64,000 nucleotides of DNA from Sphagnum compactum (lineage: Eukaryota; Bryophyta; Sphagnopsida; Sphagnales), in assembly GCA_965153455.1 (NCBI GenBank), contig OZ234501.1, forward strand, positions 2,046,001 to 2,110,000, written 5' to 3'. Shown one piece after another: positions 1-9,836 of the stretch. How positions within the stretch are numbered: the first letter of the stretch is position 1; each line of letters opens with the position of its first letter. Under the pieces are notes generated by a model that saw only the letters and a list, made by a program, of their open reading frames with translations, searched no databases and had not been told where the DNA came from. A program made the translations under genes and the position numbers.

Positions 1-1622
1 CAACATCACACTCTTCTGAAACAAGGAAATGCTAACTTGCACTCAGATATCCAATCAGGTAAATCCTATTTGCAAGCTTTCAGATAAAATCTTCAAATTG
101 CTGGAGTCTTGACAATGAAATGTATGAATGTAGTTCCATAGAGAATCTCCACCAAATCGTGTAACATAACAAAACAAATGTTGTGTCTTTTCCAGTCTGT
201 GAGTACCATAATCATCATCATCCTCTTCACTGTGAATGGCAGTGGGTACAATTAAATATATGTAATATGCTCACACCTCGGGAATTTTTTTGGAAAAGCA
301 GATCAGAGATACATACTCAAGCGATCAAGAGCTGAAGGAGGCATGACCACTGAAGTGCAACCACAGCCACCAATCACCAAATAGAACATTGAAAACACAT
401 CCATTAGCTCCCTCTGTCACAAAGTGGAGATCAATTCCAGACAAACATCTTTCCTTCCATTGACCTCAATTCATCACAAAAGTCTTGTACAGCTGTGCAT
501 CTCTTACTTTATCTCCATTTTCAAGATGTGGCTGTCACCTACATTCCAAGGATAGGTGTTCTGATCCTCCAATAAGCAAAGTACAGGACATAAGAGAACC
601 GATCTTTCCAAACTAGATGTAGAGAACACGCCAGGGTGAAATCAGATACAGTTTAGGGGTTCATGAATGACCTTGTCTATGAATGAAGCTGAGTAGCATC
701 AGTAGTTCTGCTCAAATGGTGCCGAGGGGTACAACATTCCACACCCTCCATAAAACTTCACATCAAGTAGTCAACGAAGGCATACAAAGTTAGAAATCTT
801 GCGCAAGCAATCTTCTACATATTCTTTGTCCCCATACAAACAATGTCAGGCACATCTTTAATACATAAGCTCTTGCAAAGCACCAAACACTACTAACATC
901 AACTATCCTTAAGAACAAAACGCATACAGAAGCCTGGAAGATAGACACAACCAAATACTGCAATTCCATGCAAATCACAACCTTAACATTGACCTTATAG
1001 GTGGGCCAGCATTGATGATGATGATGATGATGAGGTCCTGCTAGCTATGAGCATGGTCACTTCCTCTTACTATAAAACCTCCAACTTCCACAATTCTGCT
1101 TCCCAATTAACAAAGCCAACAACTGGAACACCCATCTTTTGTTTCATGGTCTATTACCATCACCATCTTCCGTATCTTTCATTTCACAGTCTAATCACAA
1201 AACTTGTGTTTTAATCCAAGGCCCCGCTCTTTGAACCCTCACTCACTAGCACCTATGCGATTCATGAGTATTCTCAAATCAAGAGTCGAACCCAACCCAA
1301 CACTTAGACTCGCAACCTTAGCTGCCATGGTGGTCTAGACTTGGGCCCCAAGTAGGAGAATCCTCTCAAGGGTTCGCCTAGAAGGGCATGTTAGCAAACC
1401 TCTCCAAACTTTTTGTAGATCTTTTCTTTTTTGTGGCCTCTTTCTAAAGATTATTTTTTGACCATGAAAGTTTTCCTAAAGCTGTTCTTGCCCAAATGAA
1501 TAACCCATTTATTTACTCCAACAAAATTTGCTTTATCGAGGCAATGCTATTAACAAAACTGAGGGAAATCTTTAGCTGTTTTTTTCTCTCAAAATTAAGT
1601 TTTTTGTTCCTTATGAAGAAGA
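1..1622. other. Spacer without a recognisable gene
   Basis: I see no convincing coding exon here. Open frames are short and have no recognisable motif. A GAT microsatellite of six perfect units lies at 1014-1031. The stretch ends at the left target-site duplication of the LTR retrotransposon (1623-1627). A tRNA-like B-box string near 1285 lacks the rest of a tRNA. Confidence 0.5.
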
Positions 1623-1627
1623 ACCCC

Positions 1628-2578
1628 TGTAACCAAAAAGAGAGGGCCCGAAATCACACAGCACGTTGACTGCCTGCACGAACCCCAGCGTCCATGTCCC
1701 CTTGATGTTCTTCACACAGATCAAGACTCTGATCTTCCTTACCAATTAACTGCCTACTGACTCTCTCAGATGCACGTTACAAGATCACAAACATACAAGA
1801 GCTTTGCTTCCACAAAACAACAGAGCAGATTTCATAACATCCACCTCCTGCCTCGGTCATTCATACTAATGCCAGCCAGGGAAACTCTCTCATTACAGAC
1901 TACATACGTTGCCCGAAAGCACAAGCTGGATTCCCATCAAATGTTTACAAAAACACCAGATTCCTAGTGCTGTCCAGTTTTTCTCTAACTCTTCTACAAC
2001 AGCTTGACCAATCACCAGGCGCAGCGGAAAGTTCTAGCATTCAGCCAAGCTCTCCTGACTTACAAAACTTCTCTTGATCACCTACCAGAGTGCCAACCTT
2101 CTGCCTCTCGAATGCCTCCTCCGATCAACTAAGCATACTGCCAAAATTATCCTGCTTGCTAAAAATCAGATCTCCTGATTTTTCTCCTCTAGCAGCTACC
2201 TGTCCTTTCCTCTCACTTCGCTCCCTACTCTTACTCACACTCCCTCCTGCCATTTCTTGGAGCCTCCAAATGCACACCAGACATCCGTTAGCTTCCTCCT
2301 GAAGCCTCCCGAAGATTCTCCCGCTCCGTTCAATCCAGCATCGACCGTTAGCCGCCATCGCTTGCTCCTCTTCATCAAGTCGGCTCCATCCTTCCTCATT
2401 ATTTTCAGACGCCACTTCTTTCGAACCACTTAGCACACACCAACAAAGACCAGACAACCCATGCATCTCCATGCAGTATTAATGGGGCGCCGCACTAAGA
2501 TGACGGCTGATAATACAATCTAATCCCCAAAATCAGTTAGTGTTTTAGATTTGTGCGGCGACCTAATTACACACTACA
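1628..2578 (-). repeat. 3' LTR of the Ty3/gypsy element
   Basis: A 951-bp direct repeat of 8890-9831. On the minus strand it starts TGTAGTGTG and ends GGTTACA, giving inverted TGTA...TACA tips. It contains a 115-codon open frame (2125-2472, minus) that is also open in the other LTR. This copy seems to keep the complete U5 end, unlike the 5' LTR. Confidence 0.93.
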
Positions 2579-2585
2579 TATGTAA

Positions 2586-2598
2586 CCCCTCCCTTCTT
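2586..2598 (-). other. Polypurine tract (plus-strand primer)
   Basis: On the minus strand the purine run AAGAAGGGAGGGG lies 7 nt before the TGTAGTG start of the 3' LTR. This is the expected place for the RNase H-resistant primer of plus-strand synthesis. Confidence 0.75.
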
Positions 2599-2623
2599 GA
2601 ACAGCTAAGTCCCTCAGCTTCAT

Positions 2624-4183
2624 CTAGTTTGGTGGAGGATAGAAGATCTGGAGGTCTCGACGAGATCTCTCCCACTGGTGACCATCGGCATCTTGAATGA
2701 TGCACAAGCGACAGCCTTCCTCAAAATCGAGGTTTCCCTTTCCATCAGTATGCCCGATGAATTGGTAGGGGCCCTCCCAACTTCCAGTCAGAGCCCTTCT
2801 CTTCCCTGGCTTCTTCATCTTCACCATCGTCTAACCCGCAATCAAACCCTCAAACAAATGCTTACCTTTCCTGGCAGCATAGACTTTCTTCTGTTGCTTC
2901 TGCGCTTGCTCCACATTGAGCAAAACGTGGTCATGGATGCTTGCAATGAGTTCCACTTTCTGCAGAAACTGAGCTGCAGCAGCTTCCATATCAACACCAT
3001 CGTCAGTCTCAGCAATCAGGGCATTCAAGTAGTTATCTGCCCTCAAACGTGGTGTGCGACCAGTAAGGATCATGAACGGAGAGAATTTTGTACTCGTTTG
3101 GATCCCACATCGGTACCCAAACAGAACCTTAGCCAACTGCTCATCCCAACAATCCATGTTGGCAGGAGTAGCAACAAGCACCGTTATGCCATGCTTGATG
3201 GTCCTAATCATGCGCTCAGCCATCCCATTGCACTGCGGCCATTGGGGTGCAGTGCGTTGGTGTTGGATAGCATAATCCCTACACATCACGTCGAACTCTG
3301 CAGCCCACTCACCCCCATTGTAAGTCAGTACAAACTTGGGAACTCCATACCTACAAATTATGTCGTCCTCCAAGAATCTGGCTGCCGTCTTAGCTCCATG
3401 ATCAGCAACCGCCTTTGCTTCGCACCACTTAGAATAGTGGTCGATGGCCACCAGAATATATCTGTTGCCTGACCTAGTCTCAGGCAATGGCCCTGCAGTG
3501 TCCAGTGCAACTCGATGGAACAAATCACAAACAGGAATGCTTTTCAATTTCTCATCTCCAGATCGGATGCTGCCTGAGCTCTTCACCAATTGGCACTGTT
3601 GGCATCCTCTGACCACCGCCTTCACATCTGCAGTTCGATTGTGCCAGAAGTACCTTCGTCGAATCTCTGCCAACGTCCGCTGTTCCCCGAAATGCCCCAG
3701 ATCTTCATGCATTCGTCTCACAAGAGACACCCTTTCTTCAGGTTTGGGTACAAGCAACGCTTTGAAGAAAAGTTTCTGCTCCTTCCAGCAATAGTTGCTT
3801 GTCCTCTTCCTGATCCTCTTGCTTTCCTCAACGTCTACTGCATCTGGCAGTACACCTTCCTGCAGCAGCGTTAAACAGTCTGTATCCTCCCATATGTTAA
3901 TGCAACTCGACTTCACTCCATGGTCCTCCTCATCATCGGAAGCTGTAGGACTCAATTCATGGTCCCCAAGCTCAGATAGTTCCTGAGCTGCCAAAATTAA
4001 ATCTAATTGCTGTTGCTTGTCAAAATACTGGGGCCTTCTTCTCTTCAGCACCACTCGCGCTTCCTCGTGCTGCACAGGTTCATCGCCTGTTGACACTACT
4101 TCTTCACCTGGAATAAGTTCCTCAGATAGGTCTTCTTCCGATGCGACGTTAATCATATACAGCTGATGGTTGCTGAGACACCT
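2624..4183 (-). pseudogene. Integrase region of gag-pol, broken
   Basis: This is the last part of the single gag-pol frame. From 4156 downward it has an acidic linker, then a zinc-binding HHCC domain (HEDLGHFGE, H of RRRYFWH, GCQQCQ), then the catalytic core. The core starts with Asp in ALDTAGPL (first D of D,D-35-E). The second catalytic Asp, expected in a T-D-N-G type motif, reads Tyr in TYNGGEW (codon at 3320-3322). Glu is kept in GMAERMIR. A TAG at 2831-2833 cuts off the last 67 codons, which hold the C-terminal GPYQFIG-type DNA-binding tail and end at 2624. The upstream TAG at 4184-4186 separates this part from RNase H in the same frame. The family inserts retroelement cDNA into the genome; this copy cannot, because the catalytic triad is incomplete. 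Confidence 0.93.
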
Positions 4184-4735
4184 CTAGTGATTGATACCAA
4201 AGCAACATGCATTATGTTGTACCAATCTTCTGTCCTTCCTCCTGACACCCATCCATTCTGTCTCTTCACCTGTCTGAACACAGAGAAGGTGTCCTTCTCC
4301 TCCAGGTACATCAGCTTGAGCACTTGCAACGTCCTGGATTTCTTCACCGAAATCATCGTCATCCGCAGCTGATCCAACTGGGTTCCTACTCAAAGCATCA
4401 ACATTCGTGTGCCTGAGTCCTGGTCGGTGCACTATTTTGAAACTAAAGTCTTGCAACATGCCAACCCATCTGCCTCTCCTACCATGTGCATCAGATACCG
4501 TTGCCAACCACTCTAGTGGCTTGTGATCTGTACGTAGGATGAAGTGCTTCATGTGCAAGTACTGTCGGAAATGCATGACGCCCCAGATTAGAGCGTAACA
4601 TTCCCCTTCCATTGGATGGAACTTCTTCTGTGCCTCAGTCAGGCTTTTGCTGGCATATGCCACAACTTTCTCACACTTCCCTTCTTTCTGTGATAGTATG
4701 GCTCCAACACCCTTGGGCGACCAATCTACATCCAG
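4184..4735 (-). pseudogene. RNase H region of gag-pol, broken
   Basis: In frame with the reverse transcriptase and separated from it only by the TAG at 4736-4738. It starts with DVDWSPKGVGAILSQ and continues with VAYASKSLTEAQKKF, EGECYALIWGV, RTDHKPLEWL and HRPGLRHTNVDALSR, the usual series of Ty3/gypsy RNase H motifs. The Asp residues of DVDWS and RTDHK and the Glu of EGECYAL correspond to metal-binding positions. The domain would degrade RNA in the RNA:DNA hybrid. A linker (about 4184-4370) rich in Asp and Glu follows and ends at the TAG at 4184-4186. Confidence 0.92.
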
Positions 4736-5872
4736 CTAGAAGGTTCGCTTGAAATCTGGTCGTGTGAGCACAGGCGCATCCACCAGTGCTGCCTTCAACG
4801 CCTGGTATGCATGTTCACAGCCCACATCCCATACAAATGTAATATCTTTCCTTGTCAACTCAAACAAAGGTCCTGCCAAGCTTGAATAGCCTCGAACATA
4901 TTTTCGGTAGTAACCTGTCAAGCCTAAGAATGATCTGACGCTTGTGACATTCTTTGGTGTTGGGAAGTGTAACATTGCTTCAATTTTTCCAGGATCGGGT
5001 CGGATGCCCTCCTTACTTACCACATGACCTAGAAAAGTGATAGACTTAGCAGCAAAGCAACACTTATTTGGATTGAGTTTTAGATTCACTTCCCTGAGCT
5101 TGCCGAGTACTGCGTCTAAATGTTGAAGGTGCTTCCCCCAGCTCTCACTGTGCACATTGAGGTCGTCAACAAACACCTTCAGAAATTTGCTTCCCAAATC
5201 CTTGAAGACCTCTGACATAATTCGTGTGAACGTACTTGTTGCATTCTTGAGTCCGAAAGGCATAACTGTCCAGTCGTACAATCCAGTTTTGGTGATCAGA
5301 GCTGTCTTCTTCATATCTTCTGGAGCCATTCGAATTTGCCAAAAACCAGACTGCAGGTCTAGAGCAGTAAACCATGTCGATTTGCCCAGCTGATCAATCA
5401 CATCCTCCACGAGTGGCATTGGAAACAAATCTCGACGTGTTTGAGCGTTGAGAGGCTGATAGTCTCCACAGAAACGCCTGCTTCCATCTTTTTTTACTGG
5501 CAGAATCACCCGACAGGCATATTCAGAGTTACTGGGCCTCATCCTACCCAAATCTACCAGTGCATCAATCTGCCTCTTCACTTCAGCTTCCTCCAAGTAG
5601 GACAGTCGACCAGGAGATGTTTTGCAAGGTGGAAACCCTTGCGTGTCAATGCTATGCTCTCCAATGGTGCAGCAGCCCAGCTCGCCCTTGTTCCAAGCAA
5701 AGATGTCTTGGTACCTCTCCAGTATTTCCCAGAGTTGTCGCTGCCCATGTTCACCTAAATCGGTGTCGATCTTAATTCTTCCACAGATCTCCTTCCACCT
5801 AATGCCCAATCTAAGATGGCTGGATGATGCGGATTTCTCGGTGGGCTTGCAATCAGAGTGGCCATTTTCTAC
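4736..5872 (-). pseudogene. Reverse transcriptase region of gag-pol, broken
   Basis: Same frame as gag and integrase, bounded by TAG stops at 5873-5875 and 4736-4738. Motifs in order: RQIDALVDLGRMRPS, PVKKDGSRRFCGDYQPLN, FPMPLVEDVIDQL, FTALDLQSGFWQI, KTALITKTGLYDWTVMPFGL, the catalytic FVDD box with both Asp present, LNPNKCCFA, FLGHVVSKEGI, and the thumb/connection motif RSFLGLTGYYRKYVRGY. All are standard Ty3/gypsy RT blocks, so the catalytic domain itself is intact and only the flanking stops break it. ATG is not used at its N-terminus because it is an internal part of the polyprotein. Confidence 0.95.
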
Positions 5873-6259
5873 CTAGACAGTTTGGAGTAACATCGGAAGT
5901 GCAGAGTCGCGTCCAGGACTATGTTGCTGCAACAGCTGTGGAGCAGGTACATCGTGTGTGGGTCTTTGCACGGCCTGTCTGCTCTTCTCTGCATCAGACA
6001 CCCACCTGATCCAGTCGGCATAATCACCCCCATCCGCGATCTCTTCTGTCATAATCCCGTCAGCCTGCTCTTGCAACATCAGTCGCAACATTTCTTGCGG
6101 CCCTTCTGAGCTCACCAATTCCTCAAACTCAGCATCTACAAACTCATCCTCTGAATCGATCTGTTCTAGTCGATTAGATTCCGAATCGTAGTATTCACTG
6201 TCATCACTGTCATCATCGGAAACTGAGGTAGACGTGTCGTCCCCCTCGTTGACAGTCTC
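5873..6259 (-). pseudogene. Acidic linker between protease and reverse transcriptase
   Basis: The gag-pol frame continues from the TGA at 6260-6262 to the TAG at 5873-5875. The peptide begins with a run of Asp, Ser and Glu, and contains LVSSEGPQEMLRLM and DYADWIRWVSDAE. I recognise no domain. Because the stops at both ends are single-base changes in one continuous frame, I read it as part of the polyprotein and not as a separate gene. Confidence 0.7.
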
Positions 6260-8053
6260 TCAATCCTGATCAGGTACCACGTCATCATCTTGGTCGGCAT
6301 GTGCATCCTTCCAAGTAGTCGATGTTTCTCGCACCATTGTACCCGCACTCATTCTCTGCAGCAAATTCACCACTGTCATCGGCAACACTTCTACATTGGT
6401 CCCAGGCCCATGCCTTACCTGGATCAGACCGCGCTCCACATCAAGCACTGCTCCAATCTTCATCAGAAAGTCCAATCCCAGTAGCACGTCGTACCCATCC
6501 ATGTCTACTACCATGAAAGTCATGGCACATTGTATACCTCTGATTTTGACTTGCAGTTCATCAATCCGACCCAATGCCCGAGTGATCACTCCCGATGCAG
6601 TCTTGTAACTCTCATTTCCTATCACAAGATGCATCATACCCAATTCTCTTACTACAACAGCAGCCCGCACAGACATGGATGCTCCTATATCTATTAATCC
6701 TTCAATAACGCAGTTGCTGATCTCCACAGGCAAGTGCAAAGTCCTGCTTCGATGCGTCTTACTGACGCAGATCTTCCTTAGTGATGGGAGTGCAGAGACC
6801 ACTGAAACTTGATTCTCGGTGGTCTCCGAATCCCTTTTTCTCCTCGCCAGCTTTACCAAGCTTTCAAGGTGCTCCAGCTCGCCAGGAATCATGAGAATAG
6901 TTTCCATGGGGGATAGAGAAATCTTTCCCTTTATGAAATGTGAGAGGATTTTGGACCTTACAGAAGTGTCCCTGCTCATACCAACTCCGTCCCTCTCAGC
7001 TTCAGGGATTGGCACAACTCCTCCTGGTGCTACATCGACAGGAGTCCTCCTCCTTGGTACTCGGGTGTAGGAAAACAAATTTTCATTTCCACACAGCTTA
7101 TTAAGCTGCTGCTCGGTCGCAGCTCCGTCATCAAGCAACACTTCTAAGAAATTCGCTGCTCCAGCTGTTGATTTCCCATCTTTGGGCTTCTTCCAGCATT
7201 TGTCTTCAGAGTGCCCCAATCCTGTACAGAAGGTACATTTGATTCCACAGTTCTCTGTCTTATAGAGCATATTGCACTCTGCACATTTTGGCCGTGCTTC
7301 ATTTAGCCTCGGACAGGCAGTGGCCATATGGTCCCCACCTTTACAGAGCTGGCATCCTCCAAAAACAGTGGAAGAGGACGATGATGCTGGATCATGCGAA
7401 CTCCCTTTGAAGAAATTAATGAGTGTGTTGTTCAACGCAGTAACCTGCTTCTCCACATTGCTCTCCGACGTCTCCTCTTCCTGCTCCTCTCGAAGAGGCT
7501 CATACGGTGTTTCCCCGAGTTCACCCATAACTCTTTCTACCTCCGTTGCAGCTCCAACCAATTCTTCGATATCTGCAAACGTCCTCACCATACATAGCTT
7601 TCGGATCTCTGGCCTTAGTCTGGCCAGGAATCTCCTCCTCTGCTCTACATCTTGTATCATGCCCTTGCGAAACAACTTGTCTAGTCGTTCAAAATATTTT
7701 TGAACCCTTTCTTTGGGTTCTTGTTTGATGGCATCCAGCTTCATTCGGATGTCATCAGCGTCTACATTCCCGTACTTCTGCACCATCAACGTCCTCAGCT
7801 CGTTCCAATCAGCTGGCGCTGTCTGTAGCCTCCTGAACCACTGCTTCGCTCGACCTCGCAAATTCAACTTGGCGATCTTGAACAATTTGTCAGCAGCGAG
7901 ATCGCGCACTTCGGCGGCCATGGTAAGTCTCTCCGCCCAATCATGAACATCCTCATGATCTCGTCCCCAGAACAACTCATCCATACCCTGAGGACTCGTC
8001 ATCTCACAGAAGTTCAGCAACACAACAAAAATGCAGCACTTCTCTTCACACAT
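6260..8053 (-). pseudogene. Gag and protease part of gag-pol
   Basis: 597 codons open from the ATG at 8053, ended by TGA at 6260-6262. Residues about 30-180 form a retrotransposon Gag capsid-type domain (AKQWFRRLQTAPADWNELR, PKERVQKYFERL). Two CX2CX4HX4C zinc knuckles follow (C234-C247 and C273-C286), with an extra Cys pair at 257/260 between them. They would bind element RNA. The protease region lies near residues 440-580, with the active-site loop LIDIGAS at 454-459. It keeps Asp-x-Gly-Ala, but with Ile in the x position where Ser or Thr is usual. A Met at residue 19 (MTSPQGMDELFW) is an alternative start. Gag, protease and pol share one frame, so no frameshift signal is needed for pol expression. 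Confidence 0.92.
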
Positions 8054-8154
8054 AGCTTGTCCAAATCAAAAACTGATGCAAACAAAATTGATCAGACTCT
8101 CAACTCCTGCAACTCAGTTCTGACTCTTGAAAAAAACAAAAATTGTTGTCCGAG

Positions 8155-8812
8155 TCATCCATCAAACTCGGATTGAGCTCCTTCCACGATCGGATTCAAA
8201 GGTGCAATAGTGGATGGAACAGTGGTGAAGTTCTGCTCATCCGTCGACTCTTGCTGGAATTTCCATTCTCCTTCCTGGCTTCGCCATATCCTCCAGCTAA
8301 TGAGGCGGGATCTCGATCCGCCATGCTCCACCCGAAGTAATCGATCTCCCTCCTGAAATAGATCCTCCACACCAAGGATGTACAATCTCACAAAATGGTT
8401 AGGTGACACCGCAGACTTAGGAACCCAAATATCGCCTAGCCTCGGTAGTGCACGCTGTCTTTCAGCACATGCAGGAGCTACTATACGCAAGATAGGAAGT
8501 GAAGTAAAAATTGGTCTGTAGTTCTGAGGTCGATGCCCACCCCCTTGCTCCATCGATTACCTTCAACCACACTTGTGCACGAGTATAGAAACCACTATGA
8601 GCCACTTCTACCGCAATATCTCCTATTCTAGCTTCGTCAGGATCTATCCCTACAAGTCTCACCACTCCAAAGCCTAGAAAGCGCAAAATCACCGCTCCTC
8701 TCTGTGGTCCGTTCTGGACAGTAAAGAAATCAAATCTATTAACAAGCTATTGCTCACGAATCTCCTGAGTCACTTGCGCTACAGGAACTCCCTCGCCGCT
8801 AGACGAAGACAT
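8155..8812 (-). pseudogene. ORF0: extra reading frame upstream of gag, broken
   Basis: About 219 codons between the primer site and gag, minus strand. It starts with ATG at 8812 (MSSSSGEGVPVAQVTQEI), meets a TAG at 8747-8749 (codon 22), and continues in the same frame through FGVVRLVGIDPDEARIGD. Near a five-base C run (G on the coding strand) at about 8541-8545 it changes frame and runs on through ILRIVAPACAERQRALPRL and FVRLYILGVEDLF to the stop at 8155. The two pieces together look like one coding sequence with one nonsense change and one 1-nt frameshift. Gag starts 102 bp further downstream. I do not recognise a domain. A long leader that merely happens to be open is the alternative, but the peptide is not of biased composition. 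Confidence 0.6.
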
Positions 8813-8877
8813 GATCCTCAACAATCATTCTACCTAAGCATCTACAAGTTCTACCAAGGTTGTAAACACGGAACCAC

Positions 8878-8889
8878 GCTCTGATACCA
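8878..8889 (-). other. Primer binding site, initiator-Met tRNA type
   Basis: The minus strand reads TGGTATCAGAGC, the well-known plant retroelement match to the 3' end of initiator methionine tRNA, including the CCA complement TGG. It abuts the end of the 5' LTR directly, with no LTR-terminal CA in between. See the finding on the fused junction. Confidence 0.85.
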
Positions 8890-9831
8890 AAAAGAGAGGG
8901 CCCGAAATCACACAGCACGCTGACTGCCTGCATGAACCCCAGCGTCCATGTCCCCCTGATGTTCTTCACACAGATCAAGACTCTGATCTTCCTTACCAAT
9001 TAATTGCCTACTAACTCTCTCAGATGCACGTTACAAGATCACAAACATACAAGAGCTTTGCTTCCACAAAACAACAGAGCAGATTTCATAACATCCACCT
9101 CCTGCCTCGGTCATTCATACTAATGCCAGCCAGGGAAACTCTCTCATTACAGACTACATACATTGCCCGAAAGCACAAGCTGGATTCCCATCAAATGTTC
9201 ACAAAAACACCAGATTCCTAGTGTTGTCCAGTTTTTCTCTAACTCTTCTACAGCAGTTTGACCAATCACCAGGCGCAGCGGAAAGTTCTAGCATTCAGCC
9301 AACTCTCCTGACTTACAAAACTTCTCTTGATCACCTACCAGAGTGCCAACCTTCTGCCTCTCGAATGCCTCCTTCGATCAACTAAGCATACTGCCAAAAT
9401 TATCCTGCTTGCTAAAAATCAGATCTCCTGATTTTTCTCCTCTAGCAGCTACCTGTCCTTTCCTCTCACTTCGCTCCCTACTCTTACTCACACTCCCTCC
9501 TGCCATTTCTTGGAGCCTCCAAATGCACACCAGACATCCGTTAGCTTCCTCCTGAAGCCTCCCGAAGATTCTCCCGCTTCGTTCAATCCAGCACCGACCG
9601 TTAGCCGCCATCGCTTGCTCCTCTTCATCAAATCGGCTCCATCCTTCCTCATTATTTTCAACCGCCACTTCTCCTGAACCACTTAGCACACACCAACAAA
9701 GACTAGACAACCCATGCATCTCCATGCAATATTAATGGGGCGCCGCACTAAGATGACGGCTGATAATACAATCTAATCCCCAAAATCAGTTAGTGTTTTA
9801 GATTTGTGCGGCGACCTAATTACGCACTACA
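8890..9831 (-). repeat. 5' LTR of the Ty3/gypsy element
   Basis: 942 bp, a direct repeat of 1628-2578. It differs by about 22 substitutions, a 1-nt deletion near 9302, and loss of the last 8 bp next to the primer site. It should hold the element promoter, but I see no clear TATA box. A 115-codon open frame (9378-9725, minus) is shared with the other LTR. Confidence 0.92.
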
Positions 9832-9836
9832 CCCCC

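Larger units (their letters stand above)
1628..9831 (-). mobile_element. Ty3/gypsy LTR retrotransposon, near full length, coding-defective
   Basis: About 8.2 kb, transcribed on the minus strand. Two ~950-bp LTRs bound the element, and it begins TGTA and ends TACA. The flanks are acccc (1623-1627) on the left and ccccc (9832-9836) on the right, a 4/5 match that I take as the target-site duplication. Order from the 5' LTR: primer site matching the 3' end of initiator-Met tRNA, an extra frame (ORF0), gag with zinc knuckles, protease, reverse transcriptase, RNase H, integrase, polypurine tract, 3' LTR. Domain order RT-RH-IN identifies Ty3/gypsy. No chromodomain is evident after the integrase, so it does not look like a typical chromovirus. 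Five in-frame stops break gag-pol and a catalytic integrase residue is replaced, so this copy cannot move by itself. The LTRs differ at about 22-24 positions, mostly transitions, which indicates a fairly recent insertion. Confidence 0.95.

Noticed and set aside
1275-1300. tRNA-like GGTTCGACTC string on the minus strand
   Set aside because: No acceptor stem, A box or cloverleaf can be built around it.
2678-3472. 264-codon plus-strand open frame
   Set aside because: It is antisense to the integrase frame, which has clear motifs; an open shadow frame is expected.
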